Assembly (NCBI GenBank): GCA_029567325.1
Contig: JAKQLF010000277.1
Coordinates: 1-64,000, forward strand
Origin: Bacteroidota bacterium
GTDB taxonomy: Bacteria; Bacteroidota; Bacteroidia; Chitinophagales; Saprospiraceae
DNA length: 64,000 bases
Direction of reading: 5' to 3'
The translations under genes and the position numbers were made by a program. Below the pieces are notes generated by a model, which saw nothing but the letters and a program-made list of their open reading frames with translations, had not been told where the DNA came from and ran no database searches. Shown piece after piece: positions 53,828-63,465 of the stretch; position 1 is the first letter of the stretch, and every line of letters begins with the position of its first letter.

Positions 53828-54631
53828 ATGGAATCAAGTTATTTTGGTGTAGTTGAATTGACAAGTTTGGAAAATATTTTCCCTACAAACAAAGAATTAA
53901 AAAAAGAAATTAATTTGATGGAAGAGTCTGGCATCAAATTGGTACATTATTCTGACTGCCAACAACTAATCATTTGGCTGCCGAATGATTGGAGAGGGTA
54001 TGTTGACATGGAGGTAAAGGATCTATTATCTGGGGAAACAATCTGGCGAAAAGAAATCAGTGAGATTATTAGTGGAAGCATTAAAATCATTTTGGACACA
54101 CTTCCATTTCCCCCGGGTGATTTGTCCATAATAATTTCTGGAAACGACAGTATACAGCACGTCATAAACATAAAAAAGTATGAAGAAGGTGTAATTCCTG
54201 AAATACCAGAGATCCTACCTGAAATAAAGCCCGATTATGATAAACCGCCTATCATTTACCGCGATGGATTTGGCAATATTATACCGGATCAAGACTTGAT
54301 AATGAGGGGAAAAGTTTTGAATGATCTCGATCGAAAATTTAGCAGAAAAGTTAAATACGAGGATGAGGGACGTTCAGGCACTGTAATTTTCATTGATGGA
54401 GATAAAACCTTAAGATTTTATTCTGAAATGGGTGGAGGCAACTGTATTTCTTATATAAATATACCCCCCAAAGAGCATTGGATAAAAGAAACAGGTTACA
54501 GTCTTGAGGAAAGAGATGAGATCATAAAATTTGTTGCGGAATCTGCTTTGAGGGACCAGGCAGGCTCTTCAGGTGCCTACTTCGAAATAGAAGATAAGTG
54601 GATTACCTTTTTTTATGGGACGAAAAGATAA
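53828..54631 (+). CDS. Hypothetical protein
   Basis: 267 aa, unrecognised, no signal peptide. The N-terminal half has a beta-sandwich feel (LIIWLPNDWRGYVDMEVKDLL, LDTLPFPPGDLSIIISG). A Pro/Glu-rich linker (PEIPEILPEIKPDYDKPP, about 128-146) leads to a C-terminal part with FIDGDKTLRFYSEMGGGNCISYINIPP and an ending ITFFYGTKR. It might be an immunity or accessory protein, but nothing supports a specific function. Confidence 0.65.
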   Translation: MESSYFGVVELTSLENIFPTNKELKKEINLMEESGIKLVHYSDCQQLIIWLPNDWRGYVDMEVKDLLSGETIWRKEISEIISGSIKIILDTLPFPPGDLSIIISGNDSIQHVINIKKYEEGVIPEIPEILPEIKPDYDKPPIIYRDGFGNIIPDQDLIMRGKVLNDLDRKFSRKVKYEDEGRSGTVIFIDGDKTLRFYSEMGGGNCISYINIPPKEHWIKETGYSLEERDEIIKFVAESALRDQAGSSGAYFEIEDKWITFFYGTKR

Positions 54632-54945
54632 AAATTATGATCATATCTAAAGTGAAAATAGCATTATCTATATTGACCAAATATCAATGGCTGACGAAGT
54701 TGGAGATTGGTGTTCAAAAAGTAATTACGGGAATTCGGGAACAGGACAAACTGTAAATAAAAAATTCAAGGGATTTAAAGAATTAAAGTGATTAAAATTT
54801 TTTAAATATATTAATTCCAACTGATTTTGATTTTTCATTTAAAACCAATAATTAATGAAGGATTGTTGTATTAGAAAAACATAAAGGGATGGACTTAAAA
54901 ATCTCAAAAATAATTTATTGCAATTAAATTTATAAAAGAAACATC
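54632..54945. other. Spacer, possible gene remnant
   Basis: Contains a short frame 54687-54791 (MADEVGDWCSKSNYGNSGTG and on) overlapping another 39-codon frame from 54637. Neither resembles a known protein and they may be the ends of a lost gene. The rest is AT-rich. Confidence 0.35.
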
Positions 54946-56019
54946 ATGCTTGGCTATTTTTTATATGGACTAACGCTCATTGCTTATATCTTGGTAATAA
55001 TTACTGTACTTCAACCCCACCATTCAGGTGGCAGTGATGCAGCATATGGTGCCGCCATGTCCATATTATTCGTTACAGTTGCATTCATCTTAACTAGTTT
55101 ATTATTGACCGTAAATATTACAATGCAGGGAGGTTTTAATTGGATTTCGGATTCGTTACTTAAGCGAAATATTACAGTAGCTATTGTTTGGCTTGGTATT
55201 ATGATAGGAGTTTCATTTTTTTTGCTTCATCACACAGAATTCCATAGATATTATCAGTTATCTGGATTTGCCCGATTTCTGTCTTACATGTTATCTTATG
55301 GTGCCATTTGGTTACCCCTATTAATGCTAGTACCTTATTATCTATTTATTAAAAACGAATGGGCTCATTCATTTACCCCAAATTTGTTTAAAATCCCATT
55401 GGTAATGGCTTCTTTAATTGGATTTTCATTGGTAATGAAACCAAAAATTATATCAAATTATTTTAGATCCTTTAGAGCATTTGATAAAAGTGAATTGGAT
55501 TTTAAAGATGCAATGGATAGAATGAAAAAGTACCCTGATGTAAGTAGTTTATTATATTATACCAGCAAAAGTAATGAAGAAGCTGTGCGTAATGCAGCTA
55601 TTACTAAAATAAAAACCACTAAAAACCTGGAAGCTGAATTGATAAAGGTTTTGGAGAAGGGGAATCCTTTTACCTGTATGAATGCATATAATTTTTTAGT
55701 TGAAAACAAAGTCCAAAATCCAGAACTTTTCATTGAACCCATCATAAAAAGTTTCGATAAATTAATTGCCGAAACACATGAAGGCATTGTAAACCCATAC
55801 AAAGGAGGTCCTTTAGATATAGAAGTTGTGCTCCTTGTTTTGGATGAACAATTTAAAGACAGCGCGCCGAAATTTAAACCGAGCATACTCAAATTGCAAG
55901 AAGTAATGGAAACACCACCCGCACGAAGTCGACAACAGCCTGGAGAGTTAGAGCAGGCTAAAGAAACCATAAATAAAAATAAAGAGCAAATAAAATTATG
56001 GCTGGATGCACATTCATAA
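54946..56019 (+). CDS. Hypothetical membrane protein with helical cytoplasmic tail
   Basis: 357 aa. Four hydrophobic helices (about 4-22, 30-54, 70-90, 105-130) and a fifth near 150-165 precede a soluble helical region. That region has HEAT-like repeated pairs (SKSNEEAVRNAAITKIKTTKNLEAELIKVLEKGNPF) and a Gln/Lys-rich amphipathic end. No family is recognised. Confidence 0.7.
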   Translation: MLGYFLYGLTLIAYILVIITVLQPHHSGGSDAAYGAAMSILFVTVAFILTSLLLTVNITMQGGFNWISDSLLKRNITVAIVWLGIMIGVSFFLLHHTEFHRYYQLSGFARFLSYMLSYGAIWLPLLMLVPYYLFIKNEWAHSFTPNLFKIPLVMASLIGFSLVMKPKIISNYFRSFRAFDKSELDFKDAMDRMKKYPDVSSLLYYTSKSNEEAVRNAAITKIKTTKNLEAELIKVLEKGNPFTCMNAYNFLVENKVQNPELFIEPIIKSFDKLIAETHEGIVNPYKGGPLDIEVVLLVLDEQFKDSAPKFKPSILKLQEVMETPPARSRQQPGELEQAKETINKNKEQIKLWLDAHS

Positions 56020-56520
56020 AACGAAGTCAAATTGTGCTTTATTAAATATCAGATTTTGATCAAAAATTATCCCTTTGAAGTGATAATGGTTCGGAAGAAA
56101 AAAGACGAAAGAAAAAGACGGATTTTATTTCCTTCCTAGGTATCAGAAAACAGAGTTAAAGACTATTTTAAGTCTCAAATACTGCCCTTTCCATTTCTTC
56201 ATTATTGCTTTTCATTTAGAAAAAAAGTATTCTTTTTGTGCGATTTTATTATTTCAATGTTCGGGGGTAATGCTAGCTAGAAAAAAATAAAATATTTTTC
56301 TAGCTAGGGTTAGATTGATGGCATTTATTGAACTTTCGTTTTTCATCTTTCATCTTTCATCCAGAGAAGTATCTAAAATTACTTCCTAACCATTGAATGA
56401 TACTTCGACCATTTTTTTAGCAAAAAAATAGCTTTTCTGTAGATTCCTTATCTTTTAATCGATAATCCAAAATACTTTGCAACCAAAACCCATTATCATG
56501 CGTCCTACAGAAAAAGAATT
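56020..56520. other. Spacer with an AT-rich hairpin
   Basis: No gene in 500 bp. There is a 13-bp perfect inverted repeat CTAGCTAGAAAAA / TTTTTCTAGCTAG (56273-56285 and 56295-56307), which resembles a bidirectional terminator with an unusual CTAGCTAG base. A GGTTCGGAAG stretch resembles one near 43034. Confidence 0.55.
56273..56307. terminator. Hairpin, possible terminator
   Basis: Stem of 13 bp with a 9-nt loop. T-run and A-run lie inside the stem rather than after it, so an operator role is equally possible. Confidence 0.35.
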
Positions 56521-57063
56521 TTGAACGAAAGATCATTTAATAATACAATCTACCTCCTTGTTGGTGGAATAACGGTGTTTATTCTGAGCATTTTGATGTG
56601 GGATTATTTCCATGGTGGGGTACCAAGCCATCATTTACTAGCCAACGAAAACTTACCTGAAATATCAAATTGGTGGGGAGTCATAACACTTCCTTTGTTT
56701 TCCTATTTTTTGTTGATGAGGATGAAAAAAAGGTTGAACAATGAGGATCAAAATAAAAATCTCTTCCTCTTACCTTTTTTCTTTTCGCTCCTGTATGCCA
56801 TTACTTTAGCTGTGTCATTTTCTACCGGAAATACTAAAATATCAAGTTTACTATTTCAATCCATCCCATTGATTGCTTTATTTTTCCCAATATACTTATC
56901 AGAATATCTTCTTGGTTTCATAATTGGCTTGGTCTATACTTTTGGCGGTGTTTTACCAATCATCATTGGCGGAGTGATAGCAATCATATCTTATATCATA
57001 TATAACTACTTACGTTCATTTATCCTTTTTATTTCAACCAAAATTGGCATAATTAAAAGGTAA
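56521..57063 (+). CDS. Hypothetical four-helix membrane protein
   Basis: 180 aa from a TTG at 56521, with membrane helices at about 8-27, 50-66, 80-98 and 110-165 (two adjacent). No family is recognised. The start is doubtful: an ATG at 56498 opens an 8-codon frame (MRPTEKEF, stop) that overlaps it. One extra A in the A5 run at about 56509-56513 would join that ATG to this gene as MRPTEKRILNERS. Either translation begins at TTG or the run has lost a base. Confidence 0.6.
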   Translation: MNERSFNNTIYLLVGGITVFILSILMWDYFHGGVPSHHLLANENLPEISNWWGVITLPLFSYFLLMRMKKRLNNEDQNKNLFLLPFFFSLLYAITLAVSFSTGNTKISSLLFQSIPLIALFFPIYLSEYLLGFIIGLVYTFGGVLPIIIGGVIAIISYIIYNYLRSFILFISTKIGIIKR

Positions 57064-57142
57064 ACTTTACTTAATTCCTAAATAAAGAAGCCAGGTATCT
57101 TTTGTGCTTAAGTAGAATAAAAATAACAAATTGCTCATTTTG

Positions 57143-57532
57143 CTAACCCAACGGAGTTGCAAAATCCGCAGCAAATTTCATAAAATTAATTTTTAACACT
57201 TCGAAGTTATCTTCCCAATCGTGCATATGGGCTCTAAGTTTGTGGTGCGCAGGAACCAAAGTTTTATCTTCTGGAGCACTGACAAAATGATGTTCACTTT
57301 CTGCTATGCGAGTTCTTAAATCCTTGATCTGATTGGTTTTTTCTATAAAAAGCATCCGGTAATTCTCGACATGACTATTTGTTTTCTCATCCTCTGGATT
57401 TGATTTCATCACTTCAAATAATTCGCCTTGGAAAAAATTAATTTTGTCTTCGTAAAAATCAAGTTTTTTTACCCACTCTGTATTTTCTATATGGATGAAT
57501 TTTTTGTCTTCAATATCTGAAATGTTTTTCAT
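57143..57532 (-). CDS. Hypothetical coiled-coil protein
   Basis: 129 aa, cytoplasmic, almost all helical with heptad-like spacing (WVKKLDFYEDKINFFQGELFEVM, LFIEKTNQIKDLRTRIAESEHHF). It includes an HHKLRAHMHDWEDNFE segment rich in His. It is similar in feel to small Bacteroidota proteins of unknown function and stands alone. Confidence 0.7.
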   Translation of the reverse strand: MKNISDIEDKKFIHIENTEWVKKLDFYEDKINFFQGELFEVMKSNPEDEKTNSHVENYRMLFIEKTNQIKDLRTRIAESEHHFVSAPEDKTLVPAHHKLRAHMHDWEDNFEVLKINFMKFAADFATPLG

Positions 57533-57787
57533 TGTATTATTTTATAATTAATTGATATTCTGCAAATTATAAGGAAATAAACTGTTTAATTCAAGATTAA
57601 ACCAATCCACTCACCTTATAAAACAAACGGCTTACCTGGCGGTATAGTTCGATGACCTTTCCGTTTGATCTACATTAATACAAATAATTTACAGCAATTA
57701 TATTTTATAAATTAAAATGGAATCATTTCAGTTTTTTAAATTCTGAATTCCAATCTGCCAATCATCATTTTCATACATATACTCTCA

Positions 57788-59152
57788 CTAATTACACCCA
57801 GTAGTTTTTATTTCCAATTTTGACCCAGTTGGAGCAATAAACCCACCACCCAAAATTGTGTAATTTTCAGCATCATAAACCACATGGACGCCCAGATTAA
57901 TTTCTGCATTCGACGTTATGGAATTACTTGCTTGAAAATAATTGTTCACACTATGAATACCACCTAATGCTAGATTTGGTGTACATGGTTGAGCTACCCA
58001 AAATGTGTGATTGGTTATGCTGGTTCCATACGTTTGAGAGTAGTAAGTAACTCTATACGTCCATTTACCTACCATAGCATTGTTTGGCAATTGTCTATTC
58101 CATATCGGTTGTGCACTCCTTGTAAAAAAGCCTCCTGTCCTTTGATATGCAGCATTTAAAACTGTAGAAACCACTCCATTTGGTTGTATTGCCTGCACTC
58201 TTGCAGAATCTGCAGTGAGCGAATGTCTTATGGAAGCTGTAAAAAATATAGAATCACCTGGATTGAAATAATCTTTTTCGTTAGGACTTTCAATTCCAGG
58301 GCAAGGAGGTGTCACTGGCGCGGCAAAATGGGTAGCTATTTTATTCACGCCTGTGTCATAATAGGGTAATTGATTGGCCCACCAACTATTTGTAATTGTA
58401 GGGTTTGAAGTTCCTGCAAATGGCTCAATACGATTTCCAAGATCATCATAACATTCCAAGTGCAAATGGGGATTGGTAGAGTTTCCACTACTTCCCACAA
58501 CACCCAAATATTCACCAACAGTAACAACATCACCAGAGTCTTTTACAGTGGTCGAATTTTGTTTCAAATGCCCATACCATGTGATAGATCCATCAGCATG
58601 TAGCAGGAAAACCGCATTCCAACTATTGCCATTGAATGCACAGCTTTGATCGTTAAATCCATCTTGTTTAAAAATAATAATTCCATCAGCAGCAGCAACC
58701 ACCTCTACATGACTGTCATCCATTTTTTTCCACCAATATGGCCATACCCTGATGTCAATGCCATTATGACCATCATAAGTTTGATTAAGGCCGTTGTAAT
58801 CCAAAACATTAACAGGGGTAGGATCCAGATCCGCGTAATTTGAAATAGCATAATAGCCCGGATCATTATATTTATCACTCTGACGTAATGGCCATTGAAG
58901 TAAAGGTGGCATGGCACGTTGGTGTTGAGGAAAAACACGTTCCAAAAGGCCGTCATTTTTCATATCTCTGACTGCTTTATTGATTCTTTCCTGCACTGCG
59001 ATCCTCTCAGCAGTGCCGAGACAGACTGTAGGTCCACCATGATCAGTTTCTAAATGCCCTTCGTGGGAAACAATTTGTTGTATCTTTATTTGGGCAAATA
59101 ACACATTGGATGTGCCCAACCAAATCCAAAAAATTAATTTATAAAATTTCAT
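57788..59152 (-). CDS. M23-family peptidase-like secreted protein
   Basis: 454 aa with a signal peptide (LGTSNVLFAQ). The lysostaphin-like M23 core (about 125-245) has HNGIDIR, LLHADGSITWYGHLKQ and HLHLE, the zinc-ligand set. About 40 percent of the protein follows as beta-rich domains, ending in a Gly-Cys C-terminus (GGFIAPTGSKLEIKTTGC). This resembles the GCX-type C-terminal stack used for T9SS-associated surface anchoring. It probably cleaves peptide cross-links in peptidoglycan or acts outside the cell. Confidence 0.85.
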   Translation of the reverse strand: MKFYKLIFWIWLGTSNVLFAQIKIQQIVSHEGHLETDHGGPTVCLGTAERIAVQERINKAVRDMKNDGLLERVFPQHQRAMPPLLQWPLRQSDKYNDPGYYAISNYADLDPTPVNVLDYNGLNQTYDGHNGIDIRVWPYWWKKMDDSHVEVVAAADGIIIFKQDGFNDQSCAFNGNSWNAVFLLHADGSITWYGHLKQNSTTVKDSGDVVTVGEYLGVVGSSGNSTNPHLHLECYDDLGNRIEPFAGTSNPTITNSWWANQLPYYDTGVNKIATHFAAPVTPPCPGIESPNEKDYFNPGDSIFFTASIRHSLTADSARVQAIQPNGVVSTVLNAAYQRTGGFFTRSAQPIWNRQLPNNAMVGKWTYRVTYYSQTYGTSITNHTFWVAQPCTPNLALGGIHSVNNYFQASNSITSNAEINLGVHVVYDAENYTILGGGFIAPTGSKLEIKTTGCN

Positions 59153-59195
59153 TTTGATGATTTTGAAAGTGAATTAATTGAATTGAATGAAATAG

Positions 59196-60527
59196 CTATT
59201 TCATTTGCTCCATCATCAATCTTAATTCTTCATTTTCTTTTTTCAAAGTGGAAATTGCCTCATTAGCTTGTATCATATACAAAGTCAATTCCTCAATTTT
59301 TTCCAACATTCGTCTCTGTAAATCACCCACATCAAAACCTGAACTTTCGACAATTTGGGCGGCAGGAATTCCAGGCAAATGACCAGCTTTTTTGATAGCT
59401 TTTTTCAAATCTTCCAAAGGCATTAATGCATAATCTTCTTTAAACACATAATCAGGCCACGCACCACTTATTTCTACCCTTACCTCTTCGAATATTGCCT
59501 TTCCATCCACAGCCAACAAATAATCGCTCGAAGGCAAATTTGCTGCAGAATTGATGCCAATACCTACTTGCCCATTTTCATTTGGAACCATCAAGACGTC
59601 TCCCCCAGAAATTTGAAAGTTCAAAGTAGCAGCAACTCCATTATTTCGCGCCTGAATCTCGTTGCCATCTAGTCCAAGATTTGCTGTGGAAATATTGCCC
59701 AAAACCAATTCTCCCCCTCCGGAAAGACTTACATCAGGCCCATCGACAATGTGCAACTTTGCTGACGGGCTGGAAGTACCAATGCCTACCCTGCCATCTG
59801 CTTCGTTGCAAAGCGCCAAATTTCCACCCCAAAACTGTAAAAATAAAGTGGATGGCAAATCTGCTGATGTTCGGGCACCGATCTCATTATTATCAAAAGC
59901 CAGATAACTACCCGTATTCGAACCAATTTTGAAAAAATTACCCCCACTAGTTCCAGATAAAAATCCATCGCCTGTTACATGCAACTTTGACTGAGGACTT
60001 GTTTCTCCAATACCCACATTTCCTGAATTAGTAATCCTTAAATTCTCTTCCCCTTCTGTGGCAAAATTGTTGGTTTCATCCATAATTTTAAATACTCCGC
60101 CATCATTGATAATTCTCCAATCTGTTGCAGAAAATTCAGTTGATCTCAACAAGTTTATGCCTGCTTTGCTAGTACCCGCACTAGTGGTCTGGACAGTCAA
60201 ATATTGATCGTTACCTCCGCTGATATGCAACTTACTGGTGGGCAAAGAAAGTCCTATTCCCACATTTCCGCCATCTGGTTGAATCAAAAGATCAAGAGGA
60301 ACTGGAGTTTTTCCAAATAAACTTTGCAATTTATTGAAGTCAACCTCTAGATGTCCTTCAGATCTATTGCCAGCTAAAATCAACCCACCTGGGGTATGCA
60401 CTTGTCCAGAACTATGAACGTGAAAAGGTGCATCTGGATCCACCGTATTTACTCCAACATTTTGGCTTTTTAAGGCAAATAAAGTGATCAACGAAAGGAA
60501 AAAAGTAATGAAATTTCTCTTTAGCAT
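59196..60527 (-). CDS. Tail-fibre-like repeat protein with C-terminal coiled coil
   Basis: 443 aa with a signal peptide (FALKSQ). It has repeated GNVGIGxxxPxxKLHVxG units (GNVGIGLSLPTSKLHISG, GNVGIGETSPQSKLHVTG, GRVGIGTSSPSAKLHIVDG), as in trimeric tail-fibre or adhesin shafts of Bacteroidota. It ends with a coiled-coil stretch (about 395-443, LEKIEELTLYMIQANEAISTLKKENEELRLMMEQM). It lies just upstream of the M23 gene on the same strand, 43 bp apart, so the two may form a surface-protein operon. Confidence 0.83.
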   Translation of the reverse strand: MLKRNFITFFLSLITLFALKSQNVGVNTVDPDAPFHVHSSGQVHTPGGLILAGNRSEGHLEVDFNKLQSLFGKTPVPLDLLIQPDGGNVGIGLSLPTSKLHISGGNDQYLTVQTTSAGTSKAGINLLRSTEFSATDWRIINDGGVFKIMDETNNFATEGEENLRITNSGNVGIGETSPQSKLHVTGDGFLSGTSGGNFFKIGSNTGSYLAFDNNEIGARTSADLPSTLFLQFWGGNLALCNEADGRVGIGTSSPSAKLHIVDGPDVSLSGGGELVLGNISTANLGLDGNEIQARNNGVAATLNFQISGGDVLMVPNENGQVGIGINSAANLPSSDYLLAVDGKAIFEEVRVEISGAWPDYVFKEDYALMPLEDLKKAIKKAGHLPGIPAAQIVESSGFDVGDLQRRMLEKIEELTLYMIQANEAISTLKKENEELRLMMEQMK

Positions 60528-60741
60528 GTTTTTTGTGTTTTAAGGTTAAAATTTAAATCCCACTAGGGAACGGTAAATTTAAATGCTAATGGCTAAGGAG
60601 GCGTCGTTCACTTATTGAGCGGTCAATTTGAATGATCGATACGTGAAAAATGATCATGACAATTGAAAATATCGAAAGTGTCTTTTAAAATCTTTCAAAA
60701 ATTATTGGAAATTGTACCTTAGTTCAATTAATACATTTTCA

Positions 60742-61608
60742 ATGAAAAGAGCCACACAATCAAAGGTTTTTTATTTTATTCTATTTTGCTTTCTTTTTAG
60801 CGCCAATCTACAATCTCAATCCATGCAACAAATTCATTTATGGCCTGGTACCGTTCCAGGTGAAACAGAACCCAAAGCAATTGATGTCGTCAGTGAGGAT
60901 AATAAGGGTGATGTAAAGAGAATTGCAAGAGTCACTGATCCTATAATGGATGTTTATCAACCAGAAAAAAGTAAATCCAATGGCATTGGAGTCATTGTTT
61001 GTCCTGGTGGTGGTTATGGGATTTTGGCAATAGACAAGGAAGGCTATGAAATTGCATCTTGGTTGAAAGATCTTGGATATACTGCTTTTGTTCTACATTA
61101 TCGGGTGCCACAAAAAAGGCTTGGGGCTTTGCAAGATGCACAAAGGGCGATGAGGATTGTAAAAAGCGGTGCTCAAAAATGGGGCATTGATGCTGAAAAG
61201 ATTGGCATCATGGGCTTTTCTGCTGGAGCTAGCTTGAGTGCGCGTTTGTCTACTTTGTATGGAGAACAAATCTATGAAGCAATTGATGATGCAGATAAAC
61301 TCTCTTGTAAGCCGGCATTCACAGCCCTTATTTATCCTGCTTACTTAGACGAAGGTCCAAACCGCTCTTTAACGCCTGAATTAAAAGTCTCGGATCAAAC
61401 TCCACCGATGTTTCTTTTTGAAACTGCAGATGATCCCTATGGAAACAGTGCCCTGGTTATGGCTGGTGCACTGAGAGACGCTAAAGTTCCTGTCGAATTG
61501 CATTATTTACCGTTTGGTGGGCATGGTTATGGTCTCAGAAAGGGTAATGATGCTGCTGAGGCATGGCCTGTGTTCTTGTCTAAATGGTTGATGAAGATTC
61601 AAAAATGA
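60742..61608 (+). CDS. Exported alpha/beta hydrolase (acetyl-xylan-esterase-like)
   Basis: 288 aa from the ATG at 60742 (MKRATQSKVF), giving a normal signal peptide ending at LQSQS. A longer frame from 60712 is less likely. CPGGGYGILAIDKEGYE forms the oxyanion loop, GFSAGASLSA the nucleophile elbow and PFGGHGYGL the His. It is a single-domain paralogue of the enzyme at 35529. Substrate unknown, perhaps acetylated glycans. Confidence 0.9.
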   Translation: MKRATQSKVFYFILFCFLFSANLQSQSMQQIHLWPGTVPGETEPKAIDVVSEDNKGDVKRIARVTDPIMDVYQPEKSKSNGIGVIVCPGGGYGILAIDKEGYEIASWLKDLGYTAFVLHYRVPQKRLGALQDAQRAMRIVKSGAQKWGIDAEKIGIMGFSAGASLSARLSTLYGEQIYEAIDDADKLSCKPAFTALIYPAYLDEGPNRSLTPELKVSDQTPPMFLFETADDPYGNSALVMAGALRDAKVPVELHYLPFGGHGYGLRKGNDAAEAWPVFLSKWLMKIQK

Positions 61609-61963
61609 CAATGGTTACGGGATGTTTATTTGTTTATGCGTTTATTTGTTTATGAACTTTCAAACTTTATGAACTTTTTACTTTGTACAGACGCAAGGCC
61701 TTGCGTCTCTCCATTTTTATACTACCCGAAATTTTAAATTATTTCTAGAATTATTAAAAACATAATTTTTCAATGCACCAATTATTTAATAAATAATTTT
61801 TATTAAATAATCTGGTTTTTAATAATTTACATTTAAATTAGCGTTGACTTCAATCGCGTAGAAAAACGCATTCCTGAACTTTAATTCTTTAACACTTTCG
61901 CCATTGACGAACAGAAAATATTTTTACAATTAAATAAATAATTAACTACCTAAATTTTAAATT
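61609..61963. repeat. Spacer with palindrome copy 2
   Basis: Contains GTTTATTTGTTTATGCGTTTA (also just after the Crp gene near 22995), a CTTTCAAACTTTATGAACTTT stretch (an inverse relative is near 34790), and GACGCAAGGCCTTGCGTC at 61690-61707. The rest is AT-rich, including TTATTAAATAATTTTTATTAAATAAT-like inverted repeats around 61785. Confidence 0.6.
61690..61707. repeat. 18-bp perfect palindrome, copy 2
   Basis: GACGCAAGGCCTTGCGTC, the same as at 22382-22399 and with the same flanks (TGTACA before, TCTCC after). Confidence 0.75.
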
Positions 61964-62506
61964 ATGAGTTTACCAAATCTGCCTTTAACGGTTCAAGCAC
62001 TCAATTACTACGCCAATTGGACCAATTTGATTGCCATCGGGCCAAATGCTTCAACATTACGACTTTCTTTAGGTGATTCTACCTTAACAAACACTTATTG
62101 GTTTGTAGTAATTGATAGAGTTTCACTAAAGGTTGTTGCAAATTTCACTACAAAAGATAATGCTAATGTACCAACGCAATTATCACCGTATTTGGGCAAT
62201 ACCCAATATTTATTAATTTTGAGTACTCAAAATTTGGGTTCTGCATATTTGCCACATGGTGCTTTGTATTCATTTCTTGAATCAGAAGGTGCAGGTGTGG
62301 AATTGAAAAGATTGGAGCAAATTTATTCTACACTCAATTGTGGTACATGGGGTTTCATGGCTTATTCTTTTGTCTGTGTACTAGGTGATGATGGAAGTGG
62401 AGCTTTCGAAGCTTCTACCCTACAGCAGAATGCTTTATTACAGACCATTCAGCTGATGCCGATTAATATTAGCGGAACCAACTATTACACACCTATCTCG
62501 CTGTAA
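61964..62506 (+). CDS. Hypothetical protein
   Basis: 180 aa, cytoplasmic by absence of a signal. A segment YWFVVIDRVSLKVVANFTTKDNANVPTQLSPYLGN, then TQYLLILSTQNLGS and LYSFLESEGAGVELKRLEQI, resembles the ILEI/PANDER-type beta domain (a display-like VID...V..F.T...L.ILST..G) but the match is by eye only. The strong terminator that follows shows it is transcribed as a unit. It may be a secreted-effector-like or sugar-binding protein; function unknown. Confidence 0.65.
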   Translation: MSLPNLPLTVQALNYYANWTNLIAIGPNASTLRLSLGDSTLTNTYWFVVIDRVSLKVVANFTTKDNANVPTQLSPYLGNTQYLLILSTQNLGSAYLPHGALYSFLESEGAGVELKRLEQIYSTLNCGTWGFMAYSFVCVLGDDGSGAFEASTLQQNALLQTIQLMPINISGTNYYTPISL

Positions 62507-62521
62507 ATAAATTTGTCAAAT

Positions 62522-62556
62522 AAAAAATGATTGCTCAATTCGGGCAATCATTTTTT
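62522..62556. terminator. Bidirectional intrinsic terminator
   Basis: AAAAAATGATTGC (62522-62534) pairs with GCAATCATTTTTT (62544-62556) around a 9-nt loop. A-run and T-run make it work for both convergent genes. Confidence 0.9.
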
Positions 62557-63463
62557 ATTCTCGCAGTCCTCCTGTATGAATGAAAACCACAATGTCGCCT
62601 GGCTTATAAAACTTATTTTTTATATCTTCCATTAAACCAAAAAAAGCCTTCCCCGTATAGATAGGATCCAGTGGTAAATCATATTTGTTTTTTACTTCAT
62701 CTATAAACAACAATAAATCAGTAGGTATTTTACCATATCCTCCAAAATGAAATGCGGAACGCACAGTTAATTTATTTGGAATTTGTACTACATTTTTATT
62801 GAATAATTTGACGTAATTGATTATTTCTGCTTGCATCCAGTCACCTTTCAAAGCAGGATACACAACCATTTGGGCACGATCCTTCTTCATACAAGACAGC
62901 AATCCTCCTGCTGTACCACCTGTTCCCATGGACAATACTAAATGGCTGTAATCAGGAATTTGTACTTTTATCTCTGAATATAATTCTTGAATCCCTGACA
63001 ATGCAAACTGATTACTGCCACCTTCAGGAATGACTAAATAATTTGGAAATTCGCTAATTATTTTGTTTGCAATTTCTCCCCTTTCCTTTTCACGATAAGC
63101 TGCACGGTCAATAAAATATAATTTAACTCCACTGGTTTTAGCAAACGCCAATGTTTCATTTTCAGGATCGAAACCATCACCGCGCACCAGTACAATTACG
63201 GGAATATCAAATAACTGTCTGAGGCCGGCAAGTGCATACAAATGATTGGAATGTGCTCCACCAAATGATATAATACCTTCATATCCCTGGGATTGCATAT
63301 GTTGTAAATTCCCATTGAGTTTACGCCACTTATTTCCTGAAATTATCGGATGCGTTTGATAGTCTTCTTTGACAATCAATTTCACTCCATATTGCTGATA
63401 AACGTCTTTTATTTCTCTAACAGGAGTTGGACATTTAATAACTTCACTACTGGAAAAATTCAA
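62555..63463 (-). CDS. PLP-dependent D-cysteine desulfhydrase / ACC deaminase-like
   Basis: 302 aa, tryptophan-synthase-beta fold. SGNKWRK carries the PLP lysine (about K45), GAHSNHLYALAGL and GGSNQFALSGIQE form the phosphate and substrate loops, and SMGTGGTAGG the phosphate cradle. It converts D-cysteine to pyruvate, H2S and ammonia or opens ACC; the substrate cannot be decided from the sequence. It lies 2 bp after the neighbouring peptidase-like gene. Confidence 0.92.
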   Translation of the reverse strand: MNFSSSEVIKCPTPVREIKDVYQQYGVKLIVKEDYQTHPIISGNKWRKLNGNLQHMQSQGYEGIISFGGAHSNHLYALAGLRQLFDIPVIVLVRGDGFDPENETLAFAKTSGVKLYFIDRAAYREKERGEIANKIISEFPNYLVIPEGGSNQFALSGIQELYSEIKVQIPDYSHLVLSMGTGGTAGGLLSCMKKDRAQMVVYPALKGDWMQAEIINYVKLFNKNVVQIPNKLTVRSAFHFGGYGKIPTDLLLFIDEVKNKYDLPLDPIYTGKAFFGLMEDIKNKFYKPGDIVVFIHTGGLRE

Positions 63464-63465
63464 TT

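Noticed and set aside
54687..54791. Short frame MADEVGDWCSK and on
   Set aside because: Too short, no family resemblance, overlaps another short frame; noted only as a possible remnant.
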